A DNA stretch of 64,000 nucleotides from Palleronia sp. THAF1 (GTDB lineage: Bacteria > Pseudomonadota > Alphaproteobacteria > Rhodobacterales > Rhodobacteraceae): the NCBI RefSeq assembly GCF_009363795.1, contig NZ_CP045420.1:1407001-1471000 (forward strand). Direction: 5' to 3'. Shown in pieces: positions 8,713 to 16,815 of the stretch; the stretch's first letter is position 1, and the number at the start of each line of letters is the position of its first letter. The notes below the pieces were generated by a model. It made no database searches and was not told the DNA's origin. It worked only from the letters and a program-made list of their open reading frames with translations. The position numbers and the translations under genes are program-made.

Positions 8713-8803
8713 GAATTGGGCACTCCTGAAAGGTTACCCGCGACAACTCCGCACAGGCCTATCCAGTTCCAGAACCCTCGATTGTTCGGCAGCGAGAAGC
8801 GCA

Positions 8804-10051
8804 TCAGTGCGCCACCCCCGCCGCGACGGACTCATCAATGAAACGGCCTTCGCGGAAGCGTTCCAAGCCGAAGGCGTCGGTGAGCGGCGCGTGGCCCTTG
8901 GCCATAAGCTCCGCCATCGCCCAGCCAGAGCCGGGGGTGGCCTTGAAGCCGCCGGTGCCCCAGCCGCAGTTGATGAAGCAGTTCTCGACTGGCGTTTTCG
9001 ACAGGATGGGCGAGCGGTCGCCGGTCATGTCGACGATGCCGCCCCATTGCCGCAGCATCTTCAGGCGGCTGATCATCGGGAAGGTCTCGACCAGCGCGCG
9101 GACGGTTTCCTCGATGTGCTGAAAGCTGCCGCGCTGGGTGTAGGCGTTGTAGCCGTCGGTGCCGCCGCCGATGACCATTTCGCCCTTGTCGGACTGGCTC
9201 ATGTAGCCGTGGACGGTGTTGGCCATGACGACGATGTCCATGCAGGGCTTGATCGGTTCCGACACCAGGGCCTGCAGCGGCACGGATTCGACCGGAAGAC
9301 GGAAGCCCGCCATATCGGCCAAGCGACCAGAGTTGCCGGCGACGACGATGCCCAGCTTGCCGCAGTCGATGGACCCGCGCGTGGTGTCGATGCCGGCGAC
9401 CTTGCCAGTCTCATCCCGGCGGACGGCGGTGACTTCGCACTGTTCGATGATGTCCATGCCCATATCGGAGCAGGCGCGGGCGTAGCCCCAGGCCACCGCA
9501 TCGTGGCGGGCGGTGCCTGCGCGTTCCTGCCACAGACCACCCAGCACCGGATAGCGCGGACCGTCGATATTCATGATCGGGCAGATCTTCTTCACCTCGC
9601 GGGGCGAGATGAAGCGGGTCTTGATCCCCTGCAGCGCGTTGGCGTGGGCGGTGCGCTTGTAGCCGCGCACCTCATGCTCGGTCTGGGCCAGCATCAGAAC
9701 GCCACGTGGCGAGAACATGACGTTGTAGTTCAGGTCCTGGCTCATCGTCTCGTACAGGGACCGGGACTTCTCATACAGCGCCGCCGAAGGGTCCTGTAGG
9801 TAGTTCGAGCGGATGATCGTGGTGTTGCGGCCCGTGTTGCCGCCACCCAGCCAGCCTTTTTCGACCACGGCCACATTGGTGATGCCGTGGTTCTTGCCCA
9901 GCCAATAGGCCGTGGCAAGGCCGTGCCCGCCGCCGCCGACGATGATCACGTCGTAGCGTTTCTTCGGCTCGGCCTTGGCCCAGGCGGGCTTCCAGCCGGT
10001 GTGATGGCGCAGCGCCTCTCGGGCGATGGCGAAAGCGGAGTAACGACGCAT
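8804..10051 (-). CDS. soxB: Sarcosine oxidase beta subunit
   Basis: 415-residue flavoprotein subunit that carries out sarcosine dehydrogenation. The FAD-binding GXGXXG-like motif VIIVGGGGHGLATAYWL is at about residue 35, followed by the family signature LGGGNTGRNTTIIRSNY. A DAO-type fold follows, and the C-terminus contains NCGWGTGGFKATPGSG, which helps bind FAD. The start codon at 10051 agrees with the family N-terminus (MRRYSAF). It is the first gene of the operon; the promoter should lie in the 164-bp gap shared with divergent ccmI. Confidence 0.97.
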   Translation of the reverse strand: MRRYSAFAIAREALRHHTGWKPAWAKAEPKKRYDVIIVGGGGHGLATAYWLGKNHGITNVAVVEKGWLGGGNTGRNTTIIRSNYLQDPSAALYEKSRSLYETMSQDLNYNVMFSPRGVLMLAQTEHEVRGYKRTAHANALQGIKTRFISPREVKKICPIMNIDGPRYPVLGGLWQERAGTARHDAVAWGYARACSDMGMDIIEQCEVTAVRRDETGKVAGIDTTRGSIDCGKLGIVVAGNSGRLADMAGFRLPVESVPLQALVSEPIKPCMDIVVMANTVHGYMSQSDKGEMVIGGGTDGYNAYTQRGSFQHIEETVRALVETFPMISRLKMLRQWGGIVDMTGDRSPILSKTPVENCFINCGWGTGGFKATPGSGWAMAELMAKGHAPLTDAFGLERFREGRFIDESVAAGVAH

Positions 10052-10215
10052 GAATGCCCCCTTCGGTCTCGCCGGTGATAGGCGTGGGTGGCTTGGTGTA
10101 ATCGGCCAGTCGCGGCATCTTCAACGGGATTTGCGACACGCGGGATGCGGCGCCCTGTCCCATCCGCTTTCCCATGCCGTCGCACCGGGCTAAGGAGGCA
10201 AGCGAGGAGACCGTC

Positions 10216-11418
10216 ATGCTGTTCTGGATAGTTGGACTGGGGATTGCGACGCTGGGAGCCGTTCCCGTCGTGCTGGCAATTCTGCGCGCCGAAGATGGCA
10301 TCGGCGTGGAAAGCGATTTGTCGGTCTACCGCGACCAGATGGCAGAGATCGACCGCGACCTGACGCGCGGCGTGCTGACGGAAGACGAGGCCGAGCGCAC
10401 GCGGGCCGAAGTGGGGCGACGGTTGCTGGAGGCCGACAAGCGCGGGCCGCGGTCGTTCTCGCAGGCCCCGAAAGCGGCGCGGATCGTGGCGCTGGTCGGC
10501 GTAGTGCTGGCGGTCGGTGCGGGGGGCGTGGCCCTGTATGTAACGCAGGGCGCGCCCGGCTATCCCGATCTGCCGCTGCGCGCGCGCATCGCGGATGCCG
10601 CGGACCAACGGCAGAACCGGATCAGCCAAGAGCAAGCCGAGGCGCAGGCAGCGGTCTCTCTGCCACAGCCGGTCCAGCCTGCGCCGGAGTTTGCAGCCCT
10701 GATGGATCGGCTGCGCGCGGCGGTGGAGCAGCGTCCGGACGATCCGCAGGGGTTCGAATTGCTGGCGCAGAACGAATTACGGTTGGGCCGTCTGAAGGCG
10801 GCGCGCGCGGCGCAGGAGCGTTTGCTGGACTTGCGCGGTGACGATGTGACCGCCGATGATCTGGCCTTCATGGGTGAGATCTTCGTCAGCCAGGCGGGTG
10901 GATTGGTGACACCGCAGGCCGAATTATTGATCGACGGCGCATTGAACCGGGACCGCAACAATGGCCGTGCTTTGTATTTCAAGGGACTGGCGGCGGCGCA
11001 GGTGGGACGCTTCGATGTGACTTTCCGCATCTGGAGCGATGCGTTGCAACGCGGGGTGGGCGAAGGTGCATGGCGAGAAACGATTCTTGCACAAATGCCC
11101 GACGTCGCGCGCCGCGCCGGTCAGGACTATACGCCCCCTGCCCCGCGCGGCCCCGATGCGGTGGATATGCAGGCTGCGGCTGACATGGACCCGGAAGCGC
11201 GTGAGCAGATGATCCGGGGGATGGTTGAAGGGCTGTCCCAGCGGCTGGCGACGGATGGTGGGGCCGCGCCGGAGTGGGCGCAGTTGATCGGGGCGCTGGG
11301 CGTTCTGGGCGAGACAGAGCGGGCTCAGGCCATACTGGGCGAAGCACGGCAGGTCTTCGCCAACCAACCGGATGACCTGCGCCTGATCGAAGACGCAGCT
11401 CAGCGGGGCGGATTGTGA
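10216..11418 (+). CDS. ccmI: Cytochrome c-type biogenesis protein CcmI
   Basis: 400-residue membrane-anchored assembly factor that presents apocytochrome c to the heme ligation machinery. Residues 1-20 form the first transmembrane helix, a cytoplasmic loop with a LSVYRDQMAEIDRDL segment follows, then a second helix (about residues 87-107). A periplasmic TPR-containing domain (QRPDDPQGFELLAQNELRLGR, ALNRDRNNGRALYFKGLAA) makes up the rest. The ATG at 10216 follows AGGAGGCAAGCGAGGAG and matches the family start. It overlaps ruvX by 4 bases (GTGA). Confidence 0.92.
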   Translation: MLFWIVGLGIATLGAVPVVLAILRAEDGIGVESDLSVYRDQMAEIDRDLTRGVLTEDEAERTRAEVGRRLLEADKRGPRSFSQAPKAARIVALVGVVLAVGAGGVALYVTQGAPGYPDLPLRARIADAADQRQNRISQEQAEAQAAVSLPQPVQPAPEFAALMDRLRAAVEQRPDDPQGFELLAQNELRLGRLKAARAAQERLLDLRGDDVTADDLAFMGEIFVSQAGGLVTPQAELLIDGALNRDRNNGRALYFKGLAAAQVGRFDVTFRIWSDALQRGVGEGAWRETILAQMPDVARRAGQDYTPPAPRGPDAVDMQAAADMDPEAREQMIRGMVEGLSQRLATDGGAAPEWAQLIGALGVLGETERAQAILGEARQVFANQPDDLRLIEDAAQRGGL

Positions 11419-11882
11419 TCTACGAGACGCTGGACGATCTATCCGCCGACCTGCCCCCCATGCGCGCTCTGATGGGCTTGGACCTTGGCACCAAAACCAT
11501 CGGTGTGGCCGTCAGCGACAGGATGCTGTCCATCGCGTCGCCGCTGGAGGTCGTGAAACGCACCAAATTCACCGCCGATGCCGCGAGGCTCATCGAGATC
11601 GTCGAAGGGCGTGAGATCGGCGGCATCGTTCTGGGCCTGCCGCGCAACATGGATGGCAGCGAGGGGCCGCGCGCGCAGTCCACGCGCAGCTTCGCCCGCA
11701 ACCTGTCGCGGCTGGTTGACCTGCCCATCGGCTTCTGGGACGAGCGGCTGTCCACCATGGCCGCAGAGCGTGCGTTGCTCGAGGCCGACACGAGCCGCGC
11801 GCGCCGCGCGGGCGTGATCGATCAGGTGGCGGCGGGCTACATCCTGCAAGGCGCGTTGGACCGGCTAAGGCATCTGAGGTGA
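11415..11882 (+). CDS. ruvX: Putative pre-16S rRNA nuclease / Holliday junction resolvase-like YqgF
   Basis: 155-residue RNase H-like nuclease of the YqgF/RuvX family, which takes part in 16S rRNA 5' end maturation in other bacteria. Catalytic acidic residues are visible in MGLDLGTKTIGVAVSD, then IVLGLPRNMDGSEGP and FWDERLSTMAAERAL. It starts with GTG overlapping the ccmI stop codon, a form of coupling seen several times in this window. DUF1289 and TSUP-type genes follow on the same strand. Confidence 0.93.
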   Translation: MIYETLDDLSADLPPMRALMGLDLGTKTIGVAVSDRMLSIASPLEVVKRTKFTADAARLIEIVEGREIGGIVLGLPRNMDGSEGPRAQSTRSFARNLSRLVDLPIGFWDERLSTMAAERALLEADTSRARRAGVIDQVAAGYILQGALDRLRHLR

Positions 11883-11883
11883 C

Positions 11884-12111
11884 ATGAGCGACAAGATCTG
11901 GGCCCGCGACGAGATCGAAAGCCCCTGCATCAAGGTCTGCGTGATCCATCCGGCATCGCGTCTGTGTACGGGGTGCTTGCGGTCGATCGACGAGATCACG
12001 GAATGGTCACGCATGACGCCAGAGGCGCGGGCGGAGGTGATGGCCGAACTGCCTACGCGGCAGGGCCTGATCTCACAGCGCCGGGGTGGCCGGGCGCGCA
12101 CCCGGTCGTGA
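11884..12111 (+). CDS. DUF1289 domain-containing protein
   Basis: 75-residue protein with the DUF1289 pattern: ESPCIKVCVIHP followed by LCTGCLRSIDEI and a conserved Trp. The four Cys are probably metal or iron-sulfur ligands, but this is not proven for the family. It starts one base after the ruvX stop codon, so it is co-transcribed. The Arg-rich C-terminus is typical of such short proteins. Confidence 0.88.
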   Translation: MSDKIWARDEIESPCIKVCVIHPASRLCTGCLRSIDEITEWSRMTPEARAEVMAELPTRQGLISQRRGGRARTRS

Positions 12112-12215
12112 CGGTGCTTGCCTTCGCGGCCCGTCAGGGCGATCAGCGTTCGGTATGATGACTTGGCGGAGACTTTCGATGACCAGAACGCATACGCTAA
12201 TGGGCGTACTCTGAC

Positions 12216-13049
12216 ATGGACGCCGCGCTGACTGATCTGATCGCGACGATCCTTCTGCCCGCCATCGCAGCCGGTATCGTAGGCGGTATCCTTGCCGGGC
12301 TTCTGGGTGTCGGCGGCGGCATCGTTATCGTCCCTGCCCTGTATTTCGCCCTGTCGCTGACGGGGATGGACGCAGGCTCTGTCATGCAACTGGCCGTCGG
12401 CACGTCGCTGGCGACCATCGTCTTCACCTCGCTGAGTTCGGCCTGGGGGCATTACCAACGCGGCGCCATCGACTTCGATCTGCTAAAGCTGTGGGGGCCG
12501 TCGATCCTTGTGGGTGTGCTGATCGGCGGCGTATTGGGTGGCGTGGTCTCCGGCATCGCGTTGATCGCAGTCTTTGCGACCGTCGCCCTACTGGTCGCGT
12601 TGGACATGATCCTGCGTGGCGGCGGCGATCTCGACAGTCCGCGCAGCTTTTCCAAGCCGGTCTGGGCCGTGTTCGGCGTCTTCGCAGGAGCGATCTCTGC
12701 GATGATGGGGATCGGCGGGGGCACGGTCTGCGTGCCGCTGCTGAACTTTCTGGGGTATGAGATTCGGCGGGCCGTCGGTACATCCGCCGCTATCGGCTTC
12801 ATCATCGGTCTTCCCGGCGCGCTGACCTACATGGTGACGGGTCTTGGCGCAGAGGGTTTGCCGCCCCTGTCCGTCGGCTACGTGAACATCGCGGCGGCGG
12901 TCATCATCATCCCGCTGACGGTAATGTTCGCGCGCGTGGGCGTCGCTGTCGCCCACCGCATCCCGCGCCGGGCGCTGCGGCTTAGCTTCGGGGTGTTCCT
13001 GCTGCTGACATCGGGCCGGATGTTCTACGATCTGTATCAGGCGCTGTAA
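12216..13049 (+). CDS. Sulfite exporter TauE/SafE (TSUP) family membrane protein
   Basis: 277-residue polytopic membrane protein with about eight hydrophobic helices arranged as two repeats; each contains the family glycine motif (AGLLGVGGGIVIVPAL near residue 30, SAMMGIGGGTVCVPLL near residue 165). Members transport sulfite, sulfoacetate or other organosulfur anions, but the substrate cannot be assigned here. It is convergent with lipA, whose stop is only a few bases away. Confidence 0.9.
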   Translation: MDAALTDLIATILLPAIAAGIVGGILAGLLGVGGGIVIVPALYFALSLTGMDAGSVMQLAVGTSLATIVFTSLSSAWGHYQRGAIDFDLLKLWGPSILVGVLIGGVLGGVVSGIALIAVFATVALLVALDMILRGGGDLDSPRSFSKPVWAVFGVFAGAISAMMGIGGGTVCVPLLNFLGYEIRRAVGTSAAIGFIIGLPGALTYMVTGLGAEGLPPLSVGYVNIAAAVIIIPLTVMFARVGVAVAHRIPRRALRLSFGVFLLLTSGRMFYDLYQAL

Positions 13050-13052
13050 CGC

Positions 13053-14000
13053 TTAACCGTACTTCGCGTCCCGCGCGGCTTTGAGCTGCGCAAAGTCTTC
13101 GCCCGCGTGATAGCTGGAGCGAGTAAGAGGCGTGGCGGACACCATAAGGAAGCCCTTGCCGCGCGCCGCTTTCTCATACGACGCAAACTCTTCCGGCGTG
13201 ATGTAGCGGTCGACAGCATGGTGGCGCGAGGTCGGCTGAAGGTACTGGCCAATCGTGATGAAATCGACGTCTGCGGCGCGCATGTCGTCCATGACCTGAT
13301 GCACCGCTTGGCGATCTTCCCCCAAGCCCACCATGATGCCGGATTTGGTGAACATCGTCGGATCGAGTTCTTTCACACGCTGAAGCAGGCGCAGGCTGTG
13401 GAAATAGCGCGCACCGGGGCGGACCTCGGGATAGAGGCCGGGGACCGTTTCAAGATTGTGGTTGAACACATCGGGCCGCGCCGCGACGACCGTTTCCAGC
13501 GCTTCAGGGCCGCACTTCAGGAAATCGGGGGTCAGCACTTCGATTGTGGTGCCGGGGGCCTGGCGGCGCGTGGCGCGGATGGTCTGGGCGATATGCTCTG
13601 CCCCGCCGTCATCCACGTCGTCACGATCAACAGACGTAATGACCACGTGATTCAGGCCCAGCTTCTTGACCGCATCCGCCACGCGTCCCGGCTCGAACAC
13701 ATCCAGCGCGTCTGGGCGGCCAGTGGCGACGTTGCAGAAGGTGCAACCGCGGGTGCAGATCTCGCCCATGATCATCATGGTGGCGTGGCCCTGGGACCAA
13801 CATTCGCCCACATTCGGGCAGCCCGCCTCTTCGCAGACCGTCACCAGATTGTGCTGGCGCATGATGTCCTTGGTGGCCTTATAGCCCTCGCCCGAAGGCG
13901 CCTTGACGCGGATCCAGTCGGGCTTCTTCACGCGCGCGGTTTCGGCGCGATGGGCCTTTTCGGGGTGGCGTTGGTCGGGGATCTTCAGATCACGGGGCAT
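13053..14000 (-). CDS. lipA: Lipoyl synthase
   Basis: 315-residue radical SAM enzyme that inserts two sulfurs into protein-bound octanoate. Both iron-sulfur clusters are visible: the auxiliary cluster motif [12 protein letters not shown] (CX4CX5C) and the radical SAM motif CTRGCTFC (CX3CX2C). The C-terminal [10 protein letters not shown] carries the conserved Ser that ligates the auxiliary cluster. Length and start agree with the family. It is not next to lipB here. Confidence 0.97.
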   Translation of the reverse strand: MPRDLKIPDQRHPEKAHRAETARVKKPDWIRVKAPSGEGYKATKDIMRQHNLVTVCEEAGCPNVGECWSQGHATMMIMGEICTRGCTFCNVATGRPDALDVFEPGRVADAVKKLGLNHVVITSVDRDDVDDGGAEHIAQTIRATRRQAPGTTIEVLTPDFLKCGPEALETVVAARPDVFNHNLETVPGLYPEVRPGARYFHSLRLLQRVKELDPTMFTKSGIMVGLGEDRQAVHQVMDDMRAADVDFITIGQYLQPTSRHHAVDRYITPEEFASYEKAARGKGFLMVSATPLTRSSYHAGEDFAQLKAARDAKYG

Positions 14001-14074
14001 GGCGGCTCCTTTCCCTACGATCTAGGCACCGAAGCGGCGTCTGTCCACAGCGGTGCGATGCGCGGGGTGCATGG

Positions 14075-15151
14075 CTAGATGCTGAAATCGATATGAATCG
14101 CATAGCCAGGCATATCGCTGTCGTGCGTCAGTTCGCCGTGAATGCTCTCGACCGCGCTATCGATGATCGACAGGCCCAAACCGTCGCCGCTGCGGTCGTT
14201 CTCATCCAGTCCGATGCCGTCGTCGCGACAAGTCAAGCGGAACTGACCCGGAGAGATTTGGCGACCTTCGATCACGATCTTTCCGTCGCGGTCATCCGGG
14301 AAGGCGTGCTTGAAAGAGTTGGTCGTGAATTCATTGACCACGATCGCAAGGCTGCCGGCATGTGCGGCGGATATGTTCACGTCGGCCACATCAACGTCGA
14401 TCTCTACCCGTTCCGGCGCAGATGCGCGTATCAGGGTGACTACCGAGCCCAGGAAGTTCGCCAGACCGACCTTGCGGTCGTTGCCGATGCGGTAAAGCTC
14501 GGAGTTGAGGGCGGCGACCGTATCGATCCGTCGCGACACTATTTCCAGGGCCTCGCGGGCCTCGTCGCTGGTGACGCGGCGCGATTGCAGGCGGGTCAGC
14601 GATGCGACGGATTGTAACGAGTTCTTCACCCGGTGATCCACTTCGCGGCGCATCAGCTCTGCCCGGCGCAATGCGCGGCGCAGGTCCAGGTGGGTCATCA
14701 CCTGCCGCGAGAGAACCTTGAGCAGTTGGATCTGGTTATCGTCAATGTTGTGAGGTGTATCGTGCGCTACTGTCAGCGTGCCGATGATCCGGCCGCTTTC
14801 GGTGACGAGCGGAGATGCCGCGTAAAAGCGTATCGCGTCCGAACCACTACAGATGCCCAACCCTTCGGTGCGGGTATCGAGCAGCGTATCCTCGACGATC
14901 TGAATGTCGCGACCTTTCAGGACGTTGCCGCAGATCGTTTCCTCCAGGGGAAGTTCCTCGAACGGCAGATTGTGGCGCACGAGGAAAAGCTGGCGGGACT
15001 CCTCGATCAGTGAGATATTACCCATCGAAACGCCACATGCGGCCACTGCCACATCCAAAACGTCCTTCAAGGATGAAAGGTCGGTGTCCGAGGACAGTCC
15101 GTAGGCGCGCAGTGCGGCGCGGCGCGAGCGGCGGCTTTCTGTTGTCAGCAT
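14075..15151 (-). CDS. GAF-domain sensor histidine kinase (HisKA_2 type)
   Basis: 358 residues, no membrane segment. Residues ~20-165 form a GAF domain (AACGVSMGNISLIEESRQLFL, then FYAASPLVTESGRIIGTLTVAHD). The phospho-acceptor helix is HisKA_2-like, with REVDHRVKNSLQSVASL at about residue 180. A HATPase_c domain follows with an N-box (VVNEFTTNSFKHAF), G1 (RDDGIGL) and G2 (GDGLGLSIID). This kinase type often pairs with PhyR-like or photosensory regulators in alphaproteobacteria, but no response regulator gene is adjacent. The signal is unknown. Confidence 0.92.
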   Translation of the reverse strand: MLTTESRRSRRAALRAYGLSSDTDLSSLKDVLDVAVAACGVSMGNISLIEESRQLFLVRHNLPFEELPLEETICGNVLKGRDIQIVEDTLLDTRTEGLGICSGSDAIRFYAASPLVTESGRIIGTLTVAHDTPHNIDDNQIQLLKVLSRQVMTHLDLRRALRRAELMRREVDHRVKNSLQSVASLTRLQSRRVTSDEAREALEIVSRRIDTVAALNSELYRIGNDRKVGLANFLGSVVTLIRASAPERVEIDVDVADVNISAAHAGSLAIVVNEFTTNSFKHAFPDDRDGKIVIEGRQISPGQFRLTCRDDGIGLDENDRSGDGLGLSIIDSAVESIHGELTHDSDMPGYAIHIDFSI

Positions 15152-15158
15152 AAGGGAA

Positions 15159-15189
15159 ATAGACCCATCGTTGTCGGCGGCAGGTCTAT
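15159..15189. promoter_or_regulatory. Inverted repeat just upstream of the GAF kinase
   Basis: A perfect 7-bp dyad, ATAGACC and GGTCTAT, separated by 17 bases, lies 8 bases upstream of the kinase start. It could be an operator or a leader hairpin; nothing in the window identifies a binding protein. Confidence 0.3.
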
Positions 15190-15235
15190 CAGCATTTTTG
15201 TGTGAGTTGGAAGTGGTCTATGCGACCGGCGCGAT

Positions 15236-16261
15236 CTAGCCGATCAGACCGCCGCCGGCGGGGCCGTGGGCCGCGAAGTGGCGCGACAATTGCTGCAAAC
15301 CGATCCGCAACACGATCTTGCCCGATCGCGCGGCCCATCCCATGCGCCGCTCTGTCGTTTCCAACCCTTCCAACTGGCAGCAGACGCGTAGCACGACGTC
15401 GGCCAACCCAGGCCCCAGGCTTGCCAAGGCCGCTGCCAGACGGGCCTTCGCACCCTCCGTGCCAGGAGCGTTCGGGTCGCCGTCCGTCGGCTTCAGCGCC
15501 AAGGCTTCCCATCCGCCGTCCGGCACGCCGGACATCGCCGCAAGCTCATAGTCTTCGCGTAGCCGCTCGCCGGCACGCACCAGTTCGGGCGACAGAAAGC
15601 GCTCCCCGTCGCGGTCTCGGCGACGGGCGAGCATCAGCAATGGACTTTCCGGCGTGCCATATCGGTTGGCACGACTGGGCGTGTCGTCTTCGGTTTCGGC
15701 GCGGGTGCGAGCGTTTTCGCCTGCCGCCAGAAGCGCTTTCAGAGCGGAACGCCCTTCCGTGGTAATCCGATAACGCAACACCCGCCCGGTCTCAGCCGAA
15801 CTGATCCATCCCTTCAGAGACATCACTTCCGCAATGGTGGTGTGAACGGTGCCGGTGCGGATGGTCTGCCCATCGCTGGCTTCGCGCACGACGACCGCAT
15901 TCTCCATACCTTCGGCAACGGCCAGACACGCCCCCGGTTCAGCAAGGCGCCGCAGAATGCGGGAGGCTTCAGCCTCGATTTTCGCAGTGTCAGGCCAGTC
16001 AGTGTCTGAGTGAATGGTCATCGTCTTATGTCCCTTGGTCTTTTCTTTGCGCCCAAAACGATTCAGTGCCGTATCGAAAAGCGGATCGTCGCGGTGATGT
16101 TCGCACCGCCTGACCCGGCGCAGCACAGTTGAAGCGTGACAGCCCGCGTTCCGGGCCAGCTCGCGGATCGAAATCCCCTCTTCCACATGCGCGAGGTAGG
16201 TTTGGACGTGACCGGGCAGCGACTCGCGAGAAACGGCACTCCCGTCTTTGAATTGTGTCAT
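15236..16261 (-). CDS. DUF6456 helix-turn-helix protein
   Basis: 341-residue probable DNA-binding protein of a family common in Rhodobacterales. Residues ~20-55 contain a helix-turn-helix (EEGISIRELARNAGCHASTVLRRVRRCE). A central winged-helix-like region follows (TTIAEVMSLKGWISSAETG), and the C-terminal DUF6456 domain is rich in RREDY-type helices (LREDYELAAM, VCCQLEGLETTERRMGW). It is divergent from a DUF6477 gene with a dyad between them. I infer a conserved regulator; target genes are unknown. Confidence 0.82.
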   Translation of the reverse strand: MTQFKDGSAVSRESLPGHVQTYLAHVEEGISIRELARNAGCHASTVLRRVRRCEHHRDDPLFDTALNRFGRKEKTKGHKTMTIHSDTDWPDTAKIEAEASRILRRLAEPGACLAVAEGMENAVVVREASDGQTIRTGTVHTTIAEVMSLKGWISSAETGRVLRYRITTEGRSALKALLAAGENARTRAETEDDTPSRANRYGTPESPLLMLARRRDRDGERFLSPELVRAGERLREDYELAAMSGVPDGGWEALALKPTDGDPNAPGTEGAKARLAAALASLGPGLADVVLRVCCQLEGLETTERRMGWAARSGKIVLRIGLQQLSRHFAAHGPAGGGLIG

Positions 16262-16328
16262 TGTTTCTATCCCGTATCCCCTGACTGATCGAAAGTCGGC
16301 TTACCGGCCAGTTAATCAATCAATGATA

Positions 16329-16343
16329 TCAACCTGTGGTTGA
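16329..16343. promoter_or_regulatory. Dyad between divergent DUF6456 and DUF6477 genes
   Basis: TCAACC and GGTTGA form a perfect 6-bp dyad with a 3-base spacer in the AT-rich 240-bp gap between the two divergent genes. The position suits an operator, possibly for the DUF6456 protein itself. This is inference from position only. Confidence 0.35.
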
Positions 16344-16501
16344 ATTAGTTATTGGAAGGTTAACGTCGCAGCGAATACGGCAACAATCCGAGTAAATTGT
16401 TAAGATTGTTTGTTTCCATCGCACGCACAATCGTGGCGCTGCGCAACGCAACCCGAAGGTGTGCAATCCAGATGGCAGTTCAGCCAAACGGAGTATCACC
16501 C

Positions 16502-16807
16502 ATGTCGATCAACCCCACGCCCCTCGCCCCGCTCGCTCACCTGCGTCGCCCGAAGCTGCTGATTAGCGCCGCGCGGTTCGGTCTGACCAGCTATGAGCGC
16601 TGCCACACCCTGCCGCGCCTTTTGGGCGGGCCGGTGCCGCCTCCGGGACGGGCTGTTCTGGATATTCTGATGATGCGGGAAGATCGCATGAACGCGGCGC
16701 GCTCGGCGGCTGAAACGGGATATTCCGTCGCGGCCCATGTCGACCTGTTGACCGCACTGATGGCCGAGGCGGATCTCTACGCCTCGACCAGGATACGCGC
16801 TGTCTAG
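16502..16807 (+). CDS. DUF6477 family protein
   Basis: 101-residue protein matching the DUF6477 pattern of Rhodobacterales: RRPKLLISAARFGLTSYER, then LPRLLGGPVPPPGRAVLDIL and the closing GYSVAAHVDLLTALMAEADLY, shown here only in parts. No signal peptide or membrane segment. The function is unknown. The ATG at 16502 has a GGAG ribosome binding site 8 bases upstream; a longer in-frame start at 16397 lies in non-conserved sequence and was not used. Confidence 0.85.
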   Translation: MSINPTPLAPLAHLRRPKLLISAARFGLTSYERCHTLPRLLGGPVPPPGRAVLDILMMREDRMNAARSAAETGYSVAAHVDLLTALMAEADLYASTRIRAV

Positions 16808-16815
16808 TTGGCAAT

